In this document: piece by piece, positions 27,001 through 39,000 of the stretch
Numbering within the stretch: position 1 is the first letter of the stretch
Layout of the letters: the number at the start of each line of letters is the position of its first letter
Assembly: GCA_032158295.1 (NCBI GenBank)
Contig: CM063249.1
Span: 13,496,078 to 13,560,077, forward strand
From: Pycnopodia helianthoides
Taxonomy: Eukaryota > Echinodermata > Asteroidea > Forcipulatida > Asteriidae
Direction of reading: 5' to 3'
DNA length: 64,000 nt
Notes under the pieces: model-generated
Told to the model about the DNA's origin: nothing
Seen by the model: only the letters and a program-made list of their open reading frames with translations
Databases searched by the model: none
Position numbers and translations under genes: made by a program

Positions 27001-30000
27001 AATCAAGTCAGGAAACAGCATTAAGATGAAGGTGTAATGTTTAACTCCATTTTTTCCACAGTGGAAACTGCGCGCAGCCAGCGCTGTACACAAAACTATA
27101 TCTTTAAAACTTTGCTCCTTACAGAGTGATGTCTTGTAACCAACTGAAGATTGTGAAAAATACCCACAGGAATCAAGTAGCCTACTGCATTCCTGGGCTA
27201 TGACTAACTTATGAATATACATGAAACAACTATAAATACAAAGGAATATGCAAATGAGTCTTTAGCGCTACTTGTGGTCACTCAAGTTCCAATAAACAAT
27301 TACATAAGGATAAGATTAAGATTGAACTTTCCCATGGATCCAATAAACTGTAAATTTGAAGATGTTAGAATGGCATGAATGAAAAAGAAAAGTAAATTAT
27401 AATAGAGTAAATATACCTCTTTGTTAAAAACACAGAGAATTAAGCAACCTAAAGCAGAGAAAACAAGACCATACATTTTTCACCTGTCACACTTAGAACT
27501 CAAGTGAGTGACAGGTGTTAGTGAAAACAAAAAAATTGGTTTATAATTTTTGATTTTTTTTTGTGACTGTTCGTATCTGTGCTTTTCAGGCAGCTTTTGA
27601 TTTTCCCTCACTCCTCACTTTCCTTAAATAGGGGTGCCATTTTTAACGATATCCTTTTTGTTTCCTGTCTGTATTGTCGGTATTAAAAAAAACATCAGCA
27701 ACTTACAAACACTGAAAGAGCGTCCAAAAATGAAAGTCAACAAAGTTAACCGCAGAAATATGAGAGGTAAATTATCGCCCTAGTGTCATCCCTTCACATG
27801 ATTAGTATACTGATATTGGAGTGCAAGTATCCACCAATAATGTGCTTAAGGCACTGGAACAAAGAGAAACACTTTTTAAGACAGGTTTTGAAGTTTACGA
27901 ATTACGAGACCCATTTATGTATCACCTTAAAAGGGTTTACAAGATGCTGCGACGCACTCGGCAGCCACTGCCATAAATACCTGGGCAAATCCCTTCTCAG
28001 CAATAAGTGTAACTGGGTTCTTTTACTTGCATTACACAACACACTAAATTTATGTGATTACACAACCACTCCCATTTTGCATCCCTATTTGCCCTTTGCG
28101 CGATCAGCCATTAATTGCGTGTAGAGCTTCCGATTGGGGATAGCAGTGAATAGAAGCATTATATAACCCTGTATTGTCACGGTAATGTAATAACACTTTC
28201 ATCCAAACAGATACATAAATATAATACAATGAAGCATGAAGTTGAGGCTCTACACGCACATGGCGGATCTGTGCAAGTAGTGAATGAAGATTTCCTTTGT
28301 TCTGGCTCTGTAGCAATCTTCCATAGACTTAGTTAACAAATTCCTTATCAAACATCCCTTTCTTTAGAACTCCCATGTGGAGACCTTATGGTACTATTGT
28401 CTTCGGTCTCCATTAGGTTGTGAATATTTAGACGTGTTTACATGTGTAAAATAACACACACAGATTTATTACAGCTTTTCTTTTTGAAGTCAGGTTGTGA
28501 GCGTTTATATTTCGGTATTCCAAGTGTCCCACACCAAACTCGTTCCCAGGGGTGATCGATCTCGCCGCACCATTTTATCTAGCATGCCTTGCTCGCATAT
28601 AACCCCAGGAATTGGTTCATTAAAATTTGCTCAAATCCAGCACATTTTAACTAGGCCTTTGGCCGATCCACTCTTTGCGCCCGCTCAAGTATGGTTACCC
28701 GCAAAAGAGGCCCAAAGACAAAGAGCAACTGGTCCCCTCTCATTCTTCTTTGGTTTTGTGATATGTCTAATTCATGCAGTTTAGGGTGACAGTGTAAAAA
28801 CATGATTCATTTGAAATGGAATCATGTTAAAATACTTGCATTTTCACACGTGCATACTAACATCCTATAAGCACTATAGAAGCGCTCAGAATTGTTAAGC
28901 AAGCGTGCAAGCAAAGTAGTCACGTTTGGCAGCCAATCAGTGTTGTTTTCCAGTAAATCCCTATGATTCATTTGAAATGGAGTTGCGTCAAAACACTTGC
29001 ATTTTCACACGCGCATACTAAGCGTCCTACAAGTGTCAAGCGCTCAGAATTTTTTAAGAAGCATGCATGCAAAGTAGTAATGTTCGGGAGCCAATCAGCA
29101 TTGTTTTTCAGTACATCCCTACCAGGGGTTAGTGACGAGAGGTATTGATAGGGCACGCTGGCCATGGTAGCGAGGCTGCTCCCACACACAATTCAAATAT
29201 TATCCTTCTTCTTTTTTTATATGAACTGTGATGGTCGAACAATTTAGACTTGTGCACCAGACTTAAGACTCTTTCAAACCATTATTGCTTTGTCCTTGGG
29301 ATGGGATGTAAAGTTTATAGGTCGGAGGTCCTATGTGCTGGGTAATGCATGAACAGAACCAATACACTTTATCTTGGGAGAGATTGGGTTTGCCTCAATA
29401 TTTCTGGCAAGGTTTGGTTGCACTTTGTTACCCTTATGAGGCGCTATAACCAAAATGTCATTCAGTAGCACCCATTTAATAGTTCGTTGTGTCAGTGCAA
29501 AAACGTTGTTCCTCCTAAAATAGCACTTGTTGTATCTTGCTTAAAATAGCTCGGATGTACACACAAAATAAGTAGTGCTGAGATACAACATTTTTGCACA
29601 GAGCATTTTAGTGTGAAATACAAAGTTTTCTTTGCAAAATCGAGATGTGATGTTTTTGAACTTACGCGACATGTTTCAAGTCTATGAGCACCTTCTGAAG
29701 AAACTGGTACAATTTAAGTGTTCAGCTACATTAGTAATTTTACTATTATGCTTTATATTGTATTGACAGGCGAGACACCTTTACATTTAGCCTGCATAAA
29801 AAACAATGTAGCTAAGGTACGAGAGTTGTTATCGAGTCCTGTCATCGAGATCAACCAGGTGGATTTTGCCGGTTGGACTCCACTTCATGAAGCTGCAAAT
29901 CATGGTCATGTTGACTGCGTCAAAGAATTACTGAAGTATCTACCAAAGGCCGCGATTGAATCAAATTTCTCTCCAGGTAAAATAAAGTTGTTTCCTGGGC

Positions 30001-33000
30001 CCAATTTCATAAAGAGTATATAAACATAAAATTTGCCAAATTGATAATAGTTTACCAGTCACAACAATTTGAATTATTTTGAATTAGATAAAGGCAAGAA
30101 ACCTGTGAGTGCGTTGAATCTACTCGCAGCCCCTGCTGAATGTGGAACAACCCCGTTGCATGACGCGGTTAATAACGGTCGTGTAGAGGTTGCAAGACTG
30201 CTTGTCAGAGCTGGAGGTAATACAATCTTTTTTGCATGCTTTTTAACTTGAAATCTTACTGATGCAGGCATGGGATTTTTCCTGATTTCAGGATTTTCTT
30301 TAAATGTCCTTCAAAGTAGTAAAGAAGTCACCAAAGGGAGAAAGAAATATCTAACACTGTGTCCTAACCCATAATTTGTATTTCTGGTAATGCACAGAGT
30401 CTGTAAACTTCATGAAATGTCAAAACTGGGAAGTTTTGGGTCTAGAATGAAGAGGAATCCAGGCCCAAGGAGATTCTTTAGGAATTTTCTCATATATCAA
30501 ATCTCGTCCCTGCGTATGACGTTTCACCATAAAAACAAAATTTGATTCCTGTGTTTTTGTAATTGTCTGACCAGGCTTTTCTAAATTAAATCTTAGCAAG
30601 AAAACCTGAACAAGTCAATAAGTTACTGTTCATAATGCGTTTTATGCTGTGAAAAGCTGAAAAACACTGTAAACACATTTTTTCCAAAGCAGCTTTCTCT
30701 TTTGGGTATTTGCAAATTGCATGTCTGAGGATTGGTATTGTTGTGAACTTCATAACCAGAATGTAATGATTTTTATTGCTGGGTCTCATTACATGGGAGA
30801 CCAGCTGTTGCCACTGAATAACAAACCAAGAAATAAATGTAACCAATCATGTGTTTTTGATAATTTTGGGGGGTTACCAAACCCTATATTTTGTTTTTAA
30901 ATCAACTAACTTGTTTTTCATTTCACAGGTAAAGCTGTTTTGATGGCACGTAACAAGGAGGGTTTTACTCCTCTGCAAATTGCCGCTGATGATGATGCCA
31001 TGAGAGTGCTCTAGATTTGAGCTCCATAATGGAATCTGAAACAACGATGCCAGGTAAAAACCACAATAAAGATAATGTAATGGATAAAGGTTATAAGTCT
31101 TGTACTGCACACAATGGAGATAAGGCTTCCAAGAAGAACAGTGGTTTGGGGGTTTATCTCTTTTTCATTTGCGAAAAACTAATGCAATGAGATTACTTGT
31201 GATAAAGGTTGAGAAATTATACTTGCATGAGTTGAAGCTAACCATTTAGTTATTTTAAGCCAAACCATTTCTTAATAATTTTTTCACCAGATTTTGAATA
31301 TCAGGAGTCACCCCCATCGCCTCCTTCCAATCATTCGCGGGACATCAGCATCCCATCTGAAGAGGAGTACAATTGTATGCTGGGTTCCTCAAATGGCCCC
31401 AAGGTGTACATACCAGCTGAGAGGTGTGAGCAGCTCTGCTTTCTGGCCTTTATTCAAACAGTACCAACAAAAAACTTAAAATATGTACCATAAAACAAAC
31501 TGATTGATGGATAGAACCAATAAAAGAAAGACAATTACAATTGGTGCACTTTGTTGTATTTGGCAGGGTTCGGTTGGAATAGACTACATCATGTCCTTAG
31601 AACTCAAGTGGGTGATGGGTGTTAGTGAAAACAAAAAATTTGTTTATTTTATGAGGTTTTTTGTGACTGTTCGTATCTGAGCTTTTCAGGCAGCTTTTGA
31701 TTTTGCCTCACTCCTCACTTTCCTTCATTAGGGATGCCATTTTTAACGATATTCTTTTTGTTTCCTGTCTGTATTGTCGGTACAAAAAAACAACATCAGC
31801 AACTTACAAACACTGAAAGAGCGTCCAAACAGCAAATATCCAAAGACTAAAATCAACAAAGTCAACCGCAGAAATATGAAAGGTAAATTATCACCCTAGT
31901 GTCATCCCTTCACATGATTAGTATAATCAAAGTAGTCACGTTTGGGAGCCAATCAGCATTGTTTTTTAGTACATCCCTACCAGGGATTAATGAGGAGTGG
32001 TATCGATACGGCACGCTGCAATGGTAGCGAGGCTGCTTCCACATACAATTCAAATATTATCCTTTTTCTTTTTTATATGGACTGTGATGGTCGAACGGTC
32101 TAGACTTGTGCACCGGACTCAAGCTCTGGAGTTGGTGAAGTGTGGGTTTTAGGTTTTGGTATTGCTTTGTCCTTTGGATGGGATGTAAAGCCATATGTCG
32201 GAGGTCCTATGTGCTGGGTAATGCACGTAACAGAACCAAGTACACTTTATCTTGGAAGAGATGGGGTTTGCTTCAATATTTCTGGATAAGGTTTGATTGC
32301 ACTTTGTTACCCTTATGAGGCGCTATAATCAAAATGTCATTCAGTAGCACCCATTGAATAGTTCGTTGTGTCAGTGCAAAAACGTTGTTCCTCCTAAAAT
32401 AGCACTTGTTGTATCTTGCTTAAAATAGCTCGGATGTAACACAAAATAAGTAGTGCTGAGAAACACCATTTTTGCACAGAGCATTTTCGTGTGAAATACT
32501 AAGTTTTGGGGAAAATCAAGAAGTGATGTTTTTGCACTGACGCAACAACTTTCAAGTCTATGAGCACCTTCTGAAGAAACTGGTACAATATGAGTGTTCA
32601 GCTACATTAGTAATTTTACTATTATGTTTTATATTGTATTGACAGGCGAGACACCTTTACATTTTGCCTGCATAAAAAACAATGTAGCTAAGGTACGAGA
32701 GTTGTTATCAAGTCCTGCCATCGAGATCAACCAGGTGGATAATTTTGGTTGGACTCCACTTCATGAAGCTGCAAATCATGGTCATGTCGACTGCGTCAAA
32801 GAATTACTGAAGTTTCTACCAAAGGCCGCAGTCGCATCAAATTTCTCTCCAGGTAAGATATAGTTCTTTCCTGGGTCCAATTTCATAAGATTTTATAAAC
32901 ATAAAATTTGCCAAAATTATAACAGGTTACCAGTCACAACAATTTTGAATTATTTTGAACTAGATGAAGGCAAGAAACCTGTGAGTGCGTTGAATCTACT

Positions 33001-36000
33001 CGCAGCCCCTGCTGAATGTGGAACAACCCCGTTGCATGACGCGGTTAATAATGACCATGTAGAGGTTGCAAGACTGCTTGTCAAAGCTGGAGGTAATACA
33101 ATCTTTTTAGCATGCTTTTTAACTTGAAATCTTACTGATGCAGGCATGGGATTTCTTAGGATTTTTCCTGATTTCAGGATTTTCTCAAACCCTCTAGGGG
33201 CCTTTAAATGTCCTTAAAAGGAGTTAAGCAGTCACCAAAGGGAGAAAGAATTATCCAACACTGTCCTAACCCGTAGTTCTGTATATCTGGAGTGCACAGA
33301 GTGTAAACTCATGAATTGTCAAACTGAAGTTTGGGTCTAGAATAAGGGGGAATCCAGGCCCAAGGATATTCTTTTAGGAATTTTCTCATATATCAAATCT
33401 CATCCCTGCTTATGACGTTTCACCATAAAAACAAAATTTGATTTCTGTGTTTTTGTAAAATTGTCTGACCAAGCTTTTCTAAATTAAATCTTTAGCAAGA
33501 AAACCTTATAGAGTCCAACAAATTACTGTTCAAAATGTTTTTTATTCTGTAAAAAACTTTAAAACACAGTATACCCATTTTTCCAAGGCAGCTTTCACTT
33601 TTTGGGTGATTGCAAGTTGCATGTCTGAGGATTGGTACTGTTGTGAACTTTGTAACCAGAATGTAATGATTTTTTATTGCTGGGTCTCATTACATGGGAG
33701 ACCAGCTGTTGCCTCTGAATAACATACAAAAAATAAATGTAACCAATAATGTGTTTTTGATAATTTTTTGGGGGTACCAAACCCTAGATTTTGTTTTTAA
33801 ATTAACTAACTTTGTTTTCATTTCACAGGTAAAGCTGTTTTGATGGCACGTAACAAGGCGGGTTATACTCCTCTGGAAATTACCGCTGATGATGCCATGA
33901 GGAGTGCTCTAGATTTGAGCACCATAATGGAATCTGAAACAACGATGCCAGGTAAAAACCACAATAAAGATAATGTAATGGGTAAAGGTTATAAGTCTTG
34001 TACTGCACACAATGGAGATAAGGCTACCAAGAAGGCTACCAAGAAGAACAGTGGTTATTGGGTTTATGTTCATTTGCGAAAAACTAATGCAATGAGATTA
34101 CTTGTGATAAAGGTTGAGAAATTATACTTGCATGAGTTGAAGCTAACCATTTAGTTATTTTAAGCAAAACTATTTCTTAATAATTTTTTCACCAGATTCT
34201 GAATCTCAGAGGTCACCCCCATCGCCTCCTTCCAATCATCTGAGGACATCGGCATCCCATCTGAAGAGGAGAACAACTGTATGCTGGCCGGTCCCTCAAA
34301 TGGCCCCAAGGTGTACATACCAGCTGAGAGGTGCGAGCAGCTCTGCTTTCTGGCCTTTATTCAAACAGTACCAACAAAAATACTAAAATATAGAACATAA
34401 AACAAACTGAATGATTGATAGAACCAATAAAAGAAAGACAATCATTTGTATTTGGCAGGGTTTGTAATAGACTACATCATGTCCTTAGAACTCAAGTGAG
34501 TGACAGATGTTAGTGAAAACAAAAAATTGGTTTATAATTATATGAGGTTTTTTTTCTCACTCCTCACTTTCCTTCATTAGGGATGCCAATTTTAACGATG
34601 CTATTTTTGTTTCCTGTCTGTATTGTCATTATAAAAAACAACATCAGCAACTTACAAACGCTGAAAGAGCGTCCAAACAGCAAAGATCCAAAGGTGAAAA
34701 TCAACAAAGTCAACCGCAGAAATATGAGAGGTAAATTATCGCCCTAGTGTCATCCCTTCACATGATTAGTATACTGATATTGGAGTGCAAGTATCCACCA
34801 ATAATGTGCCTAAGGCACTGGAACAAAGAGAAACACTTTTTAAGACAGGTTTTGAAGTTTACGAATTACGAGACCCATTTATGTATCACCTTAAAAGGGT
34901 TTACAAGATGCTGCGGCGCACTCGGCAGCAACTGCTAGAAATACCAGGGCAAACCCCTTCTCGGTAATAAGTGTAACTGGGTTCTTTTTTGTGCATTACA
35001 CAACACACTGAATTTACGTGATTACACAACCATGTACGGCCATTCCCATTTTGCATCCCTATTTGCCCTTTGCGCGATCAGCCATTAATTGCATGTAGAG
35101 CCTCGAATTGGGGACAGCAGTGAATAGAAGCATTATATAACCCTGTATTGTCACGGTAATGTAATGACACTTTCATCCAAACAGATACAAAAATAGAAGA
35201 CAAATAAAGCATGAAGTCGAGGCTCTACACGCACATGGCAGATCCGTGCAAGTAGCAAATGAAGATTTCCTTTGTTTCAGCCCTGTAGCATCCTTCCATA
35301 GACTTGGTTAACAGTCCTTGTCATTATCCCTTTTTGTAGATTTCCCTGTGGAGACCTTATGTTCCTATTGTCTTCGGTCTCCATTAGATAGTGAATATTT
35401 AGACGTGTTTACATGTGTAACCCATACAGATTTATTACACCTTTTCCTTTTGAAGTCAGGTTGTGAGATATTTTTATTTCGGTACTCAAGGCCTCACACA
35501 CCAACCTAGTCTTGGTTAAGACTCTCCTGTTATTAATACCTTCCCACGATAATTATATCCATCGCCACATCGCCACAAGAGGGCGCGCTCTCCCCATGGA
35601 CCGATCATGGGCTCATTCGCTATCTCCTGTGATAGCGGTTCTCGGGGCGATAGCGGTTCGTGGTTGATAGCGCCCTCTAGTGGGGAGCTTTCGGCGCTTT
35701 CAAGATAATAAACAACAGGAGAGTCTTAACCAAGACTAACACCAACCCTGTTCCCAGGGGTGACCAATCTCGCCGCGCCATTTTGCCTATAGCATGCCTT
35801 GCTTGCATAAATTATAACCCCTGGAATTGGTTCATTAAAATTGGCTCAAATCCAGCACATTTTAATTTGGCCTTTGGCCGATCCACTCTATGCGCCCGCT
35901 CAAGTATGGTAACCTGCAAAAGAGGCCCAAAGACAAAGAGCAACTGGTCCCCTCTCATTCTTCTTTGGTTTTGTGATATGTCTAATTCATGCAGTTTAGG

Positions 36001-39000
36001 GTGACAGTGTAAAAACATGATTCATTTGAAATGGAATCGTGTCAAAATACTTGCATTTTCACATGTGCATACTAACATCCTACAAGTGCCATTAAAGCGC
36101 TCAGAATTGTTAAGCAAGCATGCACGCAAAGTAGTCACTTTTGGGAGCCATTCAGCATTGTTTTTCAGTACATCCCTACCAGGGGTTTATGATGAGAGGT
36201 ATCGATACGGCGCGCTGCAATGGTAGCACTGATGCAACAACTTTCAAGTCTATGAGCACCAAGATACTGGTACAATATAAGTGTTCAGCTACATTTGTAA
36301 TTTTACTATCATGTTTTATATTGTATTGACAGGCGAGACACCTTTACATTTAGCCTGCATAAAAAACAATGTAGCTAAGGTACGAGAGTTGTTATCAAGT
36401 CCTGCCATCGAGATCAACCAGGTGGATAATTTCGGTTGGACTCCACTTCATGAAGCTGCAAATCATGGTCGTGTCGACTGCGTCAAAGAATTACTGAAGT
36501 ATAAACCAAAGGCCACAATTGCATCATATTTCTCTTCAGGTAAAATATAGTTCTTTCCTGGGTCCAATTTCAAAAAGAGTACTAGGACCTTAGGTGTTTG
36601 TGAAAAAACACAAAGCTGTTCCGTTTTGTTTTAGTTTGATTAAACGCTCTGTATTAAGCTAGCAAACATCACAAAGATTATGACTTTATGACATGTGGTT
36701 CAGGAGATATGATTTTTAATATTTGAACTTCCTGTTTGGACCGGAAGAGTGTCAACAAGGGGTCATGGCCAAAGTTCAATGTTTAATGCTCAAAGGATCT
36801 ATAACTGAATGAAAATTGGAAATCGGGTGTGTACTTCTTGAGATATGGTCCCACTTCCGGTTGACACAGAAGTAAAGGTCAGCAAAGGGTCACGGTAACC
36901 CAAATTCAATCTTCAATACTCAAAGGGTCTATAACTGAAAAGAAATTGAAATCGGGTGTGTACTTCTTGAGATATGGTCCCACTTCCGGTTGGCCCAGAA
37001 GTAAAGGTCATCAAGGGGTCACGGTAATCGAAGGCTAATCTCCAATGCCCAAGGAGTCTATAACTGAAAAAAAGTTTGAAAATCAGCTGTGTACTTCTTG
37101 AGATATGGTGCTGCAAAGATTAACTAATTAAAGCTTTTAATTGCTGTAATTTAACACCTGATGGCGTCACAGTTTTTCATACTAATAAATTTCATAAGGT
37201 ACAACTACAAGATGGTTTGTAACTTATCTCAATCAAATGCCTTAAAAAACACCCTAACTTTTCATAGCATATGTTGGTCACGCACAAATCCAATGGGGTG
37301 TGTACAAACCAATTGGTCAACCTTCGGTTAGGAATAAACGTGGCACAATCTCCAACGCATTGCCGTGATTGCGCAATACAGAGTTTGTTTCATGGGGTCA
37401 GATTTACAATCTTAAATCGTTAATTATCATGAAACTGCATTGTATTTGATTATTTTTAATGGCCAGGATTATCTTTTAAATAAAAGCATTTAACTTTCAA
37501 AACACTATATGTGATTTAGGAAACTATAACAATTAACTTATTCAGAAAAAAATTGTGTTTTTGACCAGCAAAATAGTTACACTTTTAGCGCCATGTGTTT
37601 TGTACACAGATACAAAACGCGTAATAAATGATGTCATAGTGACGTCGTCCGTAATTTTAGGCCGGAAATCAGATAAACAGTATTCCAGAAGTCTAAATCT
37701 GAAAAAAGTTTGACGATCGGGGGTATACTTTTTGAGATATGGTTCGAACAAGGTTGGCTAATTAAATATTCATCTTGCTGAAACAAGGCTAATTAATTAA
37801 GAATGTTAACATTTATTACATTTAGAGTTAAGTTTATGTCCTAAGCTTCAATTTGATATTTACGCTTTAGAATATTAGGCTTAAAGGAAAAACGTGTACA
37901 AATGCTATGGGATTTAGGTGGAAACAAAGAATAATAATAAGAAGAAAAATAATAAAAATCTTGACGAAAACAAACCTGTTCCAACTTCTAGAAGTCGGAA
38001 CAGCTAATAAACATAAAATTTGCCAAAATGAGGTTACCAGTGTTAAAAATTTTGAATTATTTTGAATTAGATAAAGACAAGAAACTTGTGAGTGCATTGA
38101 ATCTACTCGCAGCCCCTGCTGAATGTGGAACATCCCCATTGCATGACGCCGTTAATAACGGCCATGTAGAGGTTGCAAGACTGCTTGTCAAAGCTGGAGG
38201 TAACACAATCTTTTTAGCATGCTTTTTAAATTGAAATCTTACTGATGCATTCATGGGATTTCTTAGGATTTTTCCTGATTTAAAGATTTTCTCAAAATCT
38301 GTCAGAGCAAATTTTCTTTAAAGAAGTAAAGCAGTCACCAAAGGTAGACAGAAATATCTAAACACTGTGTTCTAACTGTAGTTTTGTATTTCTGCTAATG
38401 CACAGAGTCTGTAAACCTCATGAATTGTAACATCTGGGAAGTTTTGGGTCTAGAATAAAGGGGAATCCAGGCCCAAGGAAATATTTTAAGGAATTTTCTC
38501 ATTTATCAAATCTCGTCCCTGCTTATGACGTTTCAAAAAAAACAAAATTTTATTCCTGTATTTTTGTAAGTGTCTTACCAGGCTTTTTTAAATAAAATTG
38601 TCAGCAAGAAAACCTTAACAAGTCAAAAAATTACTGTTCAAAATGTTTTTTATTCCGTACAAAACTGAAAAACACAGTAAACACATTTTTCCAAGGCAGC
38701 TTTCTCTTTTTGGGTATTGCAAGTTGCATGTCTGAGGATTGGTATTGTTGTGAACTTCATAACCAGAATGTAATGATTTTTTATTGCTGGGTCTCATTAC
38801 ATGGGAGACCAGCTGTTGCCTCTGAATAACAAACCAAGAAATAAATGTAACCAATAATGTGTTTTTTGATAATTTTTGGGAGGTACCAATCCTATATTTT
38901 GTTTTAAAATTCAACTAACTTTGTTTTCATTTCACAGGTGAAGCTGTTTTGATGGCACGTAACAAGGCGGGTTATACTCCTCTGGAAATTACCGCTGATG

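Larger units (their letters stand above)
26842..31446 (+). repeat. Ankyrin/C-terminal module B of SLF1 copy B
   Basis: First of three direct repeats. Contains a pre-ankyrin exon (27699-27766 from an internal acceptor), ankyrin exons 29770-29976 and 30088-30216, ankyrin exon 3 (30929-31053) and a truncated last exon from 31291. Exon 3 lacks one base, giving TAG at 31012-31014. The last exon is in frame up to LCFL, then runs into intron-type sequence (cctttattcaaacagtacc) and stops at 31491-31493. Compared with modules C and D it has about 0.5 kb extra at 26990-27500. Confidence 0.85.
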
